A stretch of 64,000 bases of DNA from Anabaena sp. FACHB-1237 (GTDB taxonomy: Bacteria; Cyanobacteriota; Cyanobacteriia; Cyanobacteriales; Nostocaceae): positions 136,190 to 200,189 of the forward strand of contig NZ_JACJPV010000003.1 of the NCBI RefSeq assembly GCF_014696225.1, written 5' to 3'. Each line of letters starts with the position of its first letter. Position 1 is the first letter of the stretch. Positions 1-7,925 of this stretch are shown piece by piece. Below the pieces are notes generated by a model. That model was not told where the DNA came from and ran no database searches. It saw only the letters and a list, made by a program, of their open reading frames with translations. A program made the translations under genes and the position numbers.

Positions 1-296
1 CTGCTATCGAACAAATTAAAAAATCCGTTAAAAACGTCCAAATTCTCGAACAACAATCGAAAAAAATAGATAATCGAGACGGATATCAAATAGTTTATAC
101 AGGTCAAGATCAAATTAATAACTTTAGGTTTAAAACTATGGAAGTTTGGACTATTAGTGGTTCAAAAGTTTATATTCTGACCTATCGAGCAGAAGAAAAG
201 CTCTATGATCCCTTTCTCAAGGATGTAGAACAAACCATGATTAAGTCCTTTCGTTTGCCGTCTACTTCGTCTACTTCGTCTACTCTAGTTATATGA
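1..296 (+). CDS. C-terminal part of a PsbP-like (DUF1795-type) protein, truncated by the window edge
   Basis: An open frame runs from the window start to a TGA at 294-296. The visible 97 residues contain a PsbP/DcrB-like ending: MEVWTISGSKVYILTYRAE, then DPFLKDVEQTMIKSFRL, which fits the last strands and closing helix of this fold. In cyanobacteria the domain occurs alone or at the end of lipoproteins and Ser/Thr kinases, so the complete protein cannot be named. The last residues come from a short TCTACTTCG tandem repeat (about 261-285), which looks like a slippage-made tail. The family assignment rests on pattern recognition only. Confidence 0.6.
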   Translation, partial: AIEQIKKSVKNVQILEQQSKKIDNRDGYQIVYTGQDQINNFRFKTMEVWTISGSKVYILTYRAEEKLYDPFLKDVEQTMIKSFRLPSTSSTSSTLVI

Positions 297-320
297 GTTA
301 CAACTGAGTAATATATCTTC

Positions 321-468
321 AGGACTTACGCAACTGGCACATTAGTAGGGTGTGGTTCGACAAGCTCCACCAACCACGTCAGACAGTATAAATCATGTAA
401 ATAACCAAATTGTTGATATCTGACGCACCCTACAAGAAATTTTTTAGTGTCACACTTGCGTAAGTCTT
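321..468. repeat. MITE-like element with AGGACTTACGCAA ends (copy 1)
   Basis: The element starts AGGACTTACGCAACTGGCAC and ends CACTTGCGTAAGTCTT, so its termini form an inverted repeat. Inside is a second inverted pair (GTCAGACAG... and ATCTGACGCACCCTAC). The same family recurs at 17776-17822, 27470-27617, 27852-27943 and 32196-32337, and its core is amplified at 29902-30135. It has no coding capacity, so any movement would need a transposase supplied in trans. Confidence 0.8.
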
Positions 469-575
469 AACCTTGCCAGTTGACATTTAGACACTAGTTA
501 TACTAACATAGAACTGACTCAAATCATCAACTTTTTGTAACCTTCTTAATAACCTGATTTCTTATGCATTTAGTT

Positions 576-1133
576 ATGAAAAATAACCTATCAGCACCCT
601 TAACTGGTCTGGCTTTAGCCTTGAGTGTCACTTTAGCCAGTAATCAACCCAGTCAAGCTCAAAGTCGTCAATTTACTTGTGCTTTGACCGATAACTATCC
701 TGCAACCGTAGTTCGTCACCCAAGCAAAGGTAGTGTACCCTTAATTGTGTGGACAAAAACAAGTCAGATTAATGATCAATGGACACCGCAAAAACGTTGT
801 CAAGAGGTATCAGATCGTTTTCAGAAACTGCAAAATCAAGGTCAACTGAGAACCCTAAAAACGGGAACAGTTAATGGTCAATCTGTTATCTGCGGTTTGC
901 AAACTGACCAGGGATCTTGTAATAGGAAAAACGTTTTATTGACCATGACAAAGGATCGTGACCCTAAGCAAGTTCTTGAGATACTGTTGAATACCCGTGT
1001 TTCCGCAAGCGGAGAACCTGTTTACCTCAGTGGCAGTAAAGAGGGATATATTAAAGTAAAAATCAACCGTGATGGCACTGCCAGCGTTGACATTGATCAG
1101 ATTATTGACAGTAAGACAGAGCCAGTGTGGTAA
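576..1133 (+). CDS. COP23 domain secreted protein
   Basis: The protein is 185 residues from ATG 576; an ATG four codons upstream (564) is possible but gives a poorer signal peptide. Residues 1-30 form a cleavable signal ending near SQA-Q. The rest matches the COP23 (circadian oscillating protein) family: FTCALTDNYPATVVRH, the TPQKRCQEVSDRFQ helix, VNGQSVICGL, and paired cysteines. COP23 was described as a membrane-associated protein with circadian expression in unicellular cyanobacteria; its biochemical role is unknown. A trypsin-like protease gene follows 24 bases downstream, so the two may be co-transcribed. The family call is fairly firm, the function open. Confidence 0.75.
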   Translation: MKNNLSAPLTGLALALSVTLASNQPSQAQSRQFTCALTDNYPATVVRHPSKGSVPLIVWTKTSQINDQWTPQKRCQEVSDRFQKLQNQGQLRTLKTGTVNGQSVICGLQTDQGSCNRKNVLLTMTKDRDPKQVLEILLNTRVSASGEPVYLSGSKEGYIKVKINRDGTASVDIDQIIDSKTEPVW

Positions 1134-1157
1134 ATTTGAGATTATGGGGGGAAAATC

Positions 1158-1994
1158 ATGAGTTGGCACATAGGAATGGTCACTGTTTTTGCATTAGCTG
1201 GTTCTGTTTTGTCTTTGACAACTCCAGTGTCATCAGTTCAAAAACCCCCTTTTTTAATGGTTAATTGGGTCTCGGACCAGGGAAAAATTCAACTTGAACA
1301 AGAAGCCCGTTTAATTACAGTTAAAATTCTCAGTAGCCCTAGAAAAATAGGTTCTAATAATCGTTCTTTAGGTTCTGGTATACTTTTTTATAAAGATCAT
1401 AAAAATAATAAAAATCAATTAAATTCAACCTATGGAGTAATTACCAATAATCATGTTTTACAAGCTGGAGAAGCACCCTATTTTATTCAAACTCCTGACA
1501 GAAAAATTCACCGTGCTAACCTTGTATTCAGAAAAAAACAACTGAGGGGAAATGATTTAGCCTTATTAGAATTTGTGGACGATTCAGAATACAAAATTGC
1601 CACCAAATCAAATCAACAACCTGCCAAGGGAGACTCAGTAATAGCCGCAGGTTTTCCCCTCAAAAATAGCCAAAGCAAATCTGGGGGGTTTGTGATTAAA
1701 CCAGGTAAAATCGAACTGGTGCTAGATAAAGCCCTAGAGGGAGGATACCAAATCGGCTTTACCAATGATGTAGAAAAAGGGATGAGTGGCGGACCTCTAT
1801 TGAATCGCGCGGGGGAATTAGTAGGAATTAATGGACTTCATGCTAACCCAATTTGGGGTGATCCTTATGTTTTTGAGGATGGTTCTTACCCAACAGACGC
1901 ACAGCGAGAACAAATAAGTCAATATAGTTGGGGTATTCCCCTAGAAACAGTCAAGCAATTATTGATTGCTAAAAGCAATGGCGTTGCTGATTAA
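1158..1994 (+). CDS. Trypsin-like serine protease, secreted
   Basis: The protein has 278 residues with a hydrophobic N-terminal signal (about 1-27). A chymotrypsin-fold S1 protease domain covers most of the rest. The triad is readable: His99 in ITNNHVLQ, Asp133 in GNDLALLEF, Ser210 in KGMSGGPLLN. There is no PDZ domain, so it is not a full HtrA/Deg protein. A GGGGGAAAA ribosome site lies just before the ATG, 24 bases after the COP23 gene. A second trypsin-like gene follows at 2209. The likely site of action is the periplasm or cell surface; the substrate is unknown. Confidence 0.8.
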   Translation: MSWHIGMVTVFALAGSVLSLTTPVSSVQKPPFLMVNWVSDQGKIQLEQEARLITVKILSSPRKIGSNNRSLGSGILFYKDHKNNKNQLNSTYGVITNNHVLQAGEAPYFIQTPDRKIHRANLVFRKKQLRGNDLALLEFVDDSEYKIATKSNQQPAKGDSVIAAGFPLKNSQSKSGGFVIKPGKIELVLDKALEGGYQIGFTNDVEKGMSGGPLLNRAGELVGINGLHANPIWGDPYVFEDGSYPTDAQREQISQYSWGIPLETVKQLLIAKSNGVAD

Positions 1995-2032
1995 GAGTAT
2001 GATTTTATTTCACGCAGTATTGTAGCAGTATT

Positions 2033-2109
2033 GTAGGGTACGTTAGGATGAAATCCGTAACGCACCGAATCATTGATAATGGTGCGTTACTAGTCGCTAA
2101 CACACCCTA
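2033..2109. repeat. RAYT-associated palindromic repeat, solo copy
   Basis: This 77-bp element begins GTAGGGTACGTTAGGATGAA and ends CGCTAACACACCCTAA. Outer arms (GTAGGGT.CGTTAG / CTAACACACCCTA) enclose an inner pair (GTAACGCACC / GGTGCGTTAC). Close relatives flank the RAYT gene at 3661-3734 and 4561-4640, so this is probably a dispersed substrate of that transposase. It lies between the two protease genes, where it could also act as an RNA hairpin. Confidence 0.8.
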
Positions 2110-2208
2110 ATTAAAAGCTTTTAAAACTTTGCGCTTTTGCATGAAGTACAAAGAAAGGGTATTATAAAATATAGTATTATACAAAACAATTATAACAGAT
2201 AAAAAACT

Positions 2209-3402
2209 ATGAAATTTCCCCAAACATTAGGAGTAATTTTAGGGACAACAACCCTGGCTTTAGTACAATATCAATACGTATCTGCTTTAACTGCGGTAGA
2301 AGTTAGTGATATCGCTAAACCAATTACTGTGATGATTGGTGGACTAGATGGAAAAGGTTCAGGAGTAATTATTGCTAAAAACGGTAATACCTACACTGTT
2401 CTAACAGCTAATCATGTGGTTACAAAAGCGCAATATGGTCTTTATGAAATTATTACCCATGATGGGCAAAAATACGAGATGGAAAACAAAGCTCAAATTC
2501 TGGGAAAGTTAGATTTGGCCTTAGTTAAATTTACCAGTTCCAAAAATTATCCCATTGCTAAAATTGGTGATTCTCGCACAGTTAAACAAGGAGAAACAGT
2601 ATATATTTCGGGATTTCCTATTCCTTCTAAAATAAATAATCAACAGCGAACTCACTTCTTTATTCCATCCCAAATTACAGCTAGAGGAAAGGGAGAAAAT
2701 TTGGGATATGATTTATTTTTTAATGGTAATCCAAGACAAGGAATAAGTGGTGGTCCAATATTAAACGACCAGGGGGAAGTAATTGGTATTTATGGTAAAG
2801 CTGAATTTGGTAGTGATGAAGACGCGTTGGCAAGAGATGGAGTTCAGGGAATACCCACAGAAAAATTCTCGAATTTAATTAGTAATATTCAAAATAATAT
2901 TCCAGATAACACCCAAGCTAATACCCCTCGCAATAATCCTAGTTCTAGAACGGAATCTACACCTGTTATATTTCAAAAATTAGAAGCACTATTAAAAGCA
3001 GGAAAATGGCGAGATGCAGATTTAGAAACTTGGAACTTGATGCTAAAGTTAACTAAACGAGAACAGGAAAAATGGTTAAGAGTTGAAGATGCGAAAAATT
3101 TTCCCAGACAGGAATTGCGGAAAATGGATCAATTATGGGTAAAATATAGCAATGGTAAGTTTGGCTTTTCTGTACAAAAGCAAATTTGGCTGGAGTTGGG
3201 TGGTAAGTTAGATGGAGAACCTGACTGGGATACTTATCAAAAGTTAGGCGATCGCGTTGGTTGGAGACAACAAAGTAGGTGGCTCGCATATTGGGAACTG
3301 AACTTTAGTACAAATGCACCATCGGGACACCTCCCCGGTTCTGCGGTTTGGGTTTGGTTTGGGGGCAGAGTGGACTGGGAAGTACTCTTTTCTCTTCTCT
3401 AA
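2209..3402 (+). CDS. Trypsin-like protease fused to a GUN4 domain
   Basis: The 397-residue protein has three parts. Residues 1-26 are a signal peptide. Residues about 30-225 are an S1 protease domain with His69 (LTANHVVT), Asp102 (GKLDLALVKF) and Ser180 (RQGISGGPILN). After an Asn/Pro/Thr linker (about 226-250), residues about 253-395 form a GUN4 domain (LLKAGKWRDADLETWNLML, LRKMDQLWVKYSNGKFGFS, GDRVGWR). GUN4 binds porphyrins and stimulates Mg-chelatase in chlorophyll synthesis, but GUN4 domains also occur on cyanobacterial kinases and proteases with unknown roles. The signal peptide puts this one outside the cytoplasm, so a direct Mg-chelatase role is unlikely. Confidence 0.85.
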   Translation: MKFPQTLGVILGTTTLALVQYQYVSALTAVEVSDIAKPITVMIGGLDGKGSGVIIAKNGNTYTVLTANHVVTKAQYGLYEIITHDGQKYEMENKAQILGKLDLALVKFTSSKNYPIAKIGDSRTVKQGETVYISGFPIPSKINNQQRTHFFIPSQITARGKGENLGYDLFFNGNPRQGISGGPILNDQGEVIGIYGKAEFGSDEDALARDGVQGIPTEKFSNLISNIQNNIPDNTQANTPRNNPSSRTESTPVIFQKLEALLKAGKWRDADLETWNLMLKLTKREQEKWLRVEDAKNFPRQELRKMDQLWVKYSNGKFGFSVQKQIWLELGGKLDGEPDWDTYQKLGDRVGWRQQSRWLAYWELNFSTNAPSGHLPGSAVWVWFGGRVDWEVLFSLL

Positions 3403-3744
3403 ACTATAACCCATAAGCGTTACACAAAATTATAAGTATTTCTATCAAAAAATAAACAACCAATTTATGAGGCTTTGGGGATTTCATTACCTGTTAGTGT
3501 AGGTTGGGTTGAAGCATGAAACCCTCATTACCTCGGTTGAAGCATGAAACCCAACATTGCAGTGCTGTCGCTGAACCCGACTTACAAAAAATAAAGTATT
3601 ACCTGATACAGAAATATTTGATTAAATAGGCATATAGACACACTACACCTATAAACCTTAGTAGGGTGCGTTAGGATGAAATCCGTAACGCACCGAATCA
3701 TGTTGGTGCGTTACGAATAAAGCTCGCACACCTAATAGTCATAG
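3403..3744. other. Intergenic stretch with short direct repeat and REP copy
   Basis: No gene is seen here. Positions 3503-3560 hold two copies of GGTTGAAGCATGAAACCC about 33 bases apart, a common cyanobacterial intergenic word. The right end is the left-flank palindromic repeat of the RAYT gene. Confidence 0.6.
3661..3734. repeat. RAYT-flanking palindromic repeat, copy beyond the gene's 3' end
   Basis: The element begins GTAGGGTGCGTTAGGATGAA, has the inner pair GTAACGCACC / GGTGCGTTAC, and closes with CGCACACCTAA. It ends 11 bases from the stop codon of the transposase. It sits in the same orientation as the copy at 4561-4640, and the two share their first 39 bases exactly. Confidence 0.85.
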
Positions 3745-4545
3745 TCAATAATAAGAATAATTTTGCAAAAACTCTCCAACATGATGAGGATTGTAACAAT
3801 TAGCAAAGATAAACTTTTCCGCAATCTTGACTATTTCAGGATTATTTTCTCGCCAAACTTCATACAATCTTTTAGCATCTTCATCTGTTTGCTGTTGTTG
3901 ACTTTTTTTGTGAGTTTTATGATTCTTCTTTTTTTTATTGGTTAATTTAGGTAATAATTTATCCCCCCAATAAAATTTTTTACCTTTTTTCTCTTGAGAT
4001 TTATATTGATGACAAAATTTTTTATATTTACGACTACATTCCTCTAAATCTTCTCCTAAAGCTAAAAAAGCAGGATGCCAGGTGGTAATTCCATCATCAC
4101 CTAACCTTTCATAAACTCCATAATTACTAAAATCATAGAAAAAACCATTTTGCATACCAGCAGCTTGGGGATTAGCATGAATATATCTAATAGTATTTAA
4201 AGCTCTGGTTCTATCATTGTTAGAAAAACTGGTACTATGGTATCTTTTCTCCCAAAAATGTCCGCATCTATTTAACATTCTATTAAAACACATAGCAGAA
4301 TACCAATTAATATAGTGCATTATTTTCGGTATTTCTTCTGCTTTTTGTGGTTCAATTAAATAATGAATATGATTACTCATAATACAGACACTATATAGTT
4401 TAAAACTATATTTTTCTATGGCTTTTTTGATTACATATAGAAATATTTGACGACATTCTAAACGAGTTAAGCGAAACTCTCTATTGTTACAGCGAACTGT
4501 AATATGATAGGAATAGTTACAATGTAGTTGAGTTTGTGATGACAT
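3745..4545 (-). CDS. REP-associated tyrosine transposase (RAYT, Y1/HUH family)
   Basis: From ATG 4545 the protein is 266 residues. A GTG at 4593 extends the frame, but those codons lie inside the flanking repeat. The HUH signature is NHIHYL (His59 and His61), and the nucleophile candidate is the Tyr of RYIHANP. FWEKRYHS and NTIRYIHANPQAAG are typical of RAYTs rather than of IS200 TnpA. The C-terminal third is Lys-rich (KKKKNHKTHKK), perhaps for DNA contact. The gene is bracketed by copies of one complex palindrome, the arrangement expected for a RAYT with its REP pair. It appears intact and could act on the dispersed copy at 2033. Confidence 0.85.
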   Translation of the reverse strand: MSSQTQLHCNYSYHITVRCNNREFRLTRLECRQIFLYVIKKAIEKYSFKLYSVCIMSNHIHYLIEPQKAEEIPKIMHYINWYSAMCFNRMLNRCGHFWEKRYHSTSFSNNDRTRALNTIRYIHANPQAAGMQNGFFYDFSNYGVYERLGDDGITTWHPAFLALGEDLEECSRKYKKFCHQYKSQEKKGKKFYWGDKLLPKLTNKKKKNHKTHKKSQQQQTDEDAKRLYEVWRENNPEIVKIAEKFIFANCYNPHHVGEFLQNYSYY

Positions 4546-4560
4546 AAAAAGTAATTTATT

Positions 4561-4640
4561 GTAGGGTGCGTTAGGATGAAATCCGTAACGCACCGAATCT
4601 TTGATGATGGTGCGTTACGAACAAAGCTAACACACCCTAC
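4561..4640. repeat. RAYT-flanking palindromic repeat, upstream copy
   Basis: This is the most regular copy. Outer arms GTAGGGTGCGTTAG / CTAACACACCCTAC and inner arms GTAACGCACC / GGTGCGTTAC allow a two-tier cruciform. It lies immediately upstream of the transposase start, so it may also influence expression of that gene. Confidence 0.85.
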
Positions 4641-4671
4641 TTCAATGAAGGTCTTTCTCGCTAATTATTTA

Positions 4672-5247
4672 TTAACGGCGAATTTTTTTGGCTATACCAG
4701 GCCAATTTTGATCACCTTTTTGAATATTGCCAGGAATGTCTTTTTCCCAGCGCTTTTGAGTGTCTAAATTAACATTTAAGTACAGCTTACCATTGACTAT
4801 TTTCCAGGCATTCGGGTCAATAGGTGCAGTATATCCTCTACTGACAGCCCAAGCACAAAATCCTCCATATTGAGGAGCGTATTTTTCAGGATTTTTAATA
4901 AATAGGTTGCGGTTTTCGGCGGTGGAAAATCGCCAATTGACATCCTGCCATTTATAGGTGAAATTAGCATTACCTGGAATCGCTTTTCCTTGTTGAAAAT
5001 AGGCAACGGCATCAAAACCTTTTAAAACGAAAGAGTCTTGGACATTAAACACCTTACCAGCCAGCTTTAAAGGGGCATTAACGGGGGTATTTTGCCCTTG
5101 AATAGCATTTGGATCAAAATTACCATGGTTGGCGGGTTTAAGGCTGGGAATAACGGTTGTAGTGGTTGATTGAGAACGACAACCTAAAGTCAATCCCACC
5201 ATGAATATTGAGGATGTGACGAAAGCGAGAAAGTGCTGGTGATTCAT
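4672..5247 (-). CDS. YHS-domain exported protein
   Basis: ATG 5247 is chosen (191 residues). The upstream extension would be translated from a tandem repeat and begins with repetitive VGTIHVGTIH. The N-terminus is hydrophobic and ends LTLGC, an imperfect lipobox, so it is a possible lipoprotein. Residues about 75-185 form a YHS domain: KGFDAVAYFQQGKA, ANFTYKWQDVNWRFSTAENRNLF, PEKYAPQYGGFCAWAVSRG, KIVNGKLYLNVN. YHS domains of this type are metal-binding modules found alone in many bacteria. The product is probably extracytoplasmic; the substrate is unknown. Confidence 0.8.
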   Translation of the reverse strand: MNHQHFLAFVTSSIFMVGLTLGCRSQSTTTTVIPSLKPANHGNFDPNAIQGQNTPVNAPLKLAGKVFNVQDSFVLKGFDAVAYFQQGKAIPGNANFTYKWQDVNWRFSTAENRNLFIKNPEKYAPQYGGFCAWAVSRGYTAPIDPNAWKIVNGKLYLNVNLDTQKRWEKDIPGNIQKGDQNWPGIAKKIRR

Positions 5248-5285
5248 AGAAAAGTTTATTTTTCTAGCGAAATATAAAACCCCTT

Positions 5286-5353
5286 GTAGGGACAATTCAT
5301 GAATTGTCCCTACATGAATTGTCCCTACATAAATTGTCCCTACATGAATTGTT
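5286..5353. repeat. Tandem 15-mer built on a perfect 22-bp palindrome
   Basis: The stretch starts with GGGACAATTCATGAATTGTC plus CC, a perfect palindrome. ATGAATTGTCCCTAC-type units then repeat about four times. Related palindromes lie at about 8010-8030 and 27878-27902. It sits in the 5' region of the YHS gene. Confidence 0.8.
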
Positions 5354-5398
5354 ACCACAAGTCTAATAGAATGATGGAAAAGTGGTAAGAATTAATTT

Positions 5399-5848
5399 CT
5401 AAGAAATTCTCGGCCATTTACCAATCCATTCGCCACCGCGAAAACGCCACCGGGGAAATAACAAACGCATGACTACCCAAGCAGATAAATAAACTGCTAA
5501 CCAAACTAAACCATAATGTTGAATAAATCTGATTAAATCAAATTCGGTTTTAGGAATATGAGGTAAACCGATATTGGCAATTATTAAAGCCAGAAATACC
5601 CCTTCTATAACTCCTGCATAAAGTTGAAATATTCCCGGCCAGTCATGGTCCCAGAGATATTTTTGCAGAAAATCGTATAGGATATCCCAGGCCATGCCAA
5701 ATAAACCTACATAAAACACAACCCAAAAGTAAACTAAATTAGAGGCAGTGCCTAAATATCCTTTATAAAAAAGCAGAGAAACTAACATTCCCACCGTTGC
5801 TAACAAAAAAATTCGTGTTTGCCAACGTCCGAATAAAGTTGGAGTCAT
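5399..5848 (-). CDS. Conserved membrane protein of unknown function
   Basis: The 149-residue protein has about four hydrophobic helices (near 10-28, 37-58, 80-97 and 112-130) separated by short charged loops (DILYDFLQKYLWDHDWPG, RLLFPRWRFRGGEW). No family name is recognised. It starts at ATG 5848, 31 bases downstream of the FHA-flavoprotein gene on the same strand, so the two are probably co-transcribed. No catalytic motif is visible. Confidence 0.65.
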   Translation of the reverse strand: MTPTLFGRWQTRIFLLATVGMLVSLLFYKGYLGTASNLVYFWVVFYVGLFGMAWDILYDFLQKYLWDHDWPGIFQLYAGVIEGVFLALIIANIGLPHIPKTEFDLIRFIQHYGLVWLAVYLSAWVVMRLLFPRWRFRGGEWIGKWPRIS

Positions 5849-5879
5849 AATAATCTTATTATCCTATAATATTTCTAAA

Positions 5880-7925
5880 TTAAGGCTTTTGATTCAGTAC
5901 CCATTTTAGCCATTGCCAAAGGGAATAAATTCCCTCAATATAGCGGACTCCTGGAGATTTTGCATCAGCCAAAGCTTCGATAGAACGATGGGCAGCATAT
6001 TGTAGTCCTAAAAATGTGTCTACGGGGGCGTAGGGACCGCCTAAAGTGATAATTCCTGCTGCATATATGTGAGAACGACCATTTCGCAGTTTTTTGATTT
6101 CAAAGTTGTTTTCTACATGAAAACGTTTTTCTGGGTTAAGATCTAGGTCGTAATGCAGTATTAAGTCTTTTAAAAATGGACTTTGTAAAGGATCGGAAGT
6201 CAATCCTGTACAGTCAATAACAAAATCAGCAATTAGGGTTTTTGGACCTTTGGTAGTGTAAATATGAGTAACAACTTGATTTTGGGAATTACGTTCTAGT
6301 TTGTTGACTTGACCTAAACGAATTTCATACCATTTGTTGGTTATTCCTTGATGAACAATGTCGCGCCATTTTTTGCGACTAGCTGTGGTTGTTCCTCCCC
6401 ACAATTTCAATAATTCCTTTCGTCTGAAGGGGTCAGCAGCTTCTAACATTGTCCGCATATCACCGCCCCAAGTTCCTTTTGGCCAGTTAAAAGGTTGAAA
6501 TTCCCAGTCATTTTCCACATAGCGTTTAGCTACCCCAAATTTATTACCTTTGTGGGGATCTCGGTATAAGTGAATTACCTGAATATTACCTGTGATTTTT
6601 CGGGCTTCATAGAGTCTTTCTAAGATTTGTGAGGCGACAATTCCTGACCCTCTCAGGATAATAGTACCGCCTTTTTTTTCTAATTGTTGGTAAATATAAT
6701 CATGGGGTTCATAACCTTGAACTACAGTTGGATGATTTCTTTCTTCGGGATATTGCTGACGATATCTTTGCAGGTCTGGTAGTAGTTTAATTGCGGGATA
6801 ACCTGTGCAAAGATGGACGTATTTAGCTAATAAAAATTGGTGATTTCCGTCTTCTTTTTCGGAAGTGGAATAGGCAATACAATAACGCCCGTCTTCCGTT
6901 TGTCGTAAACTGCGAATACTGCCATATTCTAACATTTTACCCCAACTAATGCGATCTGCTTCCCTATCCATAGATTCAAATACATCTTTTGCACGGGGGG
7001 TGTAAGTATCTGCATAAACAGGTTCAGAAAAAACTTGCCACAAAAATCCCAAAGCTGCACCAACTTGTCCAGAAAAAAAGGCTCTCCAAGCATCTCTGAA
7101 AGCATATCCTGGCCATCCCCAAATATTATCAGGACAGGAATCTGAACCGGAACGAATTCGTTTATATCGGGGAATTTGACAATTTTTCAGTAGGCTTTCA
7201 TAGCGTTTATAAGGTTTGTCTTGAACACTCAAAACTTTAATATTTTCCGGTTTAACTCCCGCAATTCTCAACATATCCACCCAAACAAAACTGCCCATTC
7301 CTCCCCCACAGGCCAGGTATTCTGTTTCTCTGACTACAATACCACTGCGACGAATAGCTTCTAGGGAAACCTTTTCTGCATTCCAAAAGTTGAGATTATA
7401 GGGAAAACCCGCAGGTTGACTAGGTACAGTGTTAGGATTTTGCTGTTCTAAGGCATCGGTATAAGGGTTAAAAATGATGGTCGATTGAGAATCTAGTGAC
7501 TTCCGCACCCTAGATGCGGGAATAATCTCAGATTGGGGGTTAAAAATTGTGGAATTATTTTCAAATACAATGGTAGCGTCATCATCGCCGGCTTCAATGA
7601 GAATAACGGTAATGCTGTAATTACCTATTCCCAGTCTATCCCCACTCTTTAAAGTCTGACGTTGTTTAAGTAGCTTTTGATCGTTGATTCTAGTACCATT
7701 GGTACTTTTGTCTTCTAAGTAAACCTGATTGTTTTCTAAGGTAATTTGAGCATGAAACTGAGAAATTTGTTTATTAGAGTCTAATAATTCTATAGGAGAC
7801 ACGATTTCACCATTGATAACCGCAGGAAGTTGGGTCATTTTTCGTCCGATAGCTACTGGTAGGTTAAAAACCTCTTCTTCCTGCTCCTGTGTCAGTTTAT
7901 TTTCGGAGATCAGTTTGATTTGCAT
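5880..7925 (-). CDS. FHA domain fused to an FAD/NAD(P)-binding oxidoreductase-like protein
   Basis: The 681-residue protein has an N-terminal FHA domain (about 20-112; VAIGRKM, SQFHAQITLENNQVYLEDKSTNGTRIND, GDRLGIGNY). FHA domains bind phosphothreonine peptides. A linker to about 160 is followed by a large domain resembling flavin monooxygenase/FAD-dependent oxidoreductases. It contains a Gly-rich segment (ACGGGMGSFVWVDMLRIAG), a second Rossmann-like segment (TIILRGSGIVASQILERLYEA) and a late DFVIDCTGLTSDP block. The Gly-rich motifs are not canonical GxGxxG, so activity is inferred. The architecture suggests a redox enzyme docked to a Ser/Thr-kinase phosphosite. Confidence 0.75.
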   Translation of the reverse strand: MQIKLISENKLTQEQEEEVFNLPVAIGRKMTQLPAVINGEIVSPIELLDSNKQISQFHAQITLENNQVYLEDKSTNGTRINDQKLLKQRQTLKSGDRLGIGNYSITVILIEAGDDDATIVFENNSTIFNPQSEIIPASRVRKSLDSQSTIIFNPYTDALEQQNPNTVPSQPAGFPYNLNFWNAEKVSLEAIRRSGIVVRETEYLACGGGMGSFVWVDMLRIAGVKPENIKVLSVQDKPYKRYESLLKNCQIPRYKRIRSGSDSCPDNIWGWPGYAFRDAWRAFFSGQVGAALGFLWQVFSEPVYADTYTPRAKDVFESMDREADRISWGKMLEYGSIRSLRQTEDGRYCIAYSTSEKEDGNHQFLLAKYVHLCTGYPAIKLLPDLQRYRQQYPEERNHPTVVQGYEPHDYIYQQLEKKGGTIILRGSGIVASQILERLYEARKITGNIQVIHLYRDPHKGNKFGVAKRYVENDWEFQPFNWPKGTWGGDMRTMLEAADPFRRKELLKLWGGTTTASRKKWRDIVHQGITNKWYEIRLGQVNKLERNSQNQVVTHIYTTKGPKTLIADFVIDCTGLTSDPLQSPFLKDLILHYDLDLNPEKRFHVENNFEIKKLRNGRSHIYAAGIITLGGPYAPVDTFLGLQYAAHRSIEALADAKSPGVRYIEGIYSLWQWLKWVLNQKP

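Noticed and set aside
4546..4593. GTG-initiated extension of the RAYT protein
   Set aside because: The extra codons lie within the palindromic repeat; ATG 4545 fits the family N-terminus.
5248..5358. N-terminal extension of the YHS protein (VGTIHVGTIH...)
   Set aside because: It is translation of the 15-bp tandem repeat; ATG 5247 gives a normal export signal.
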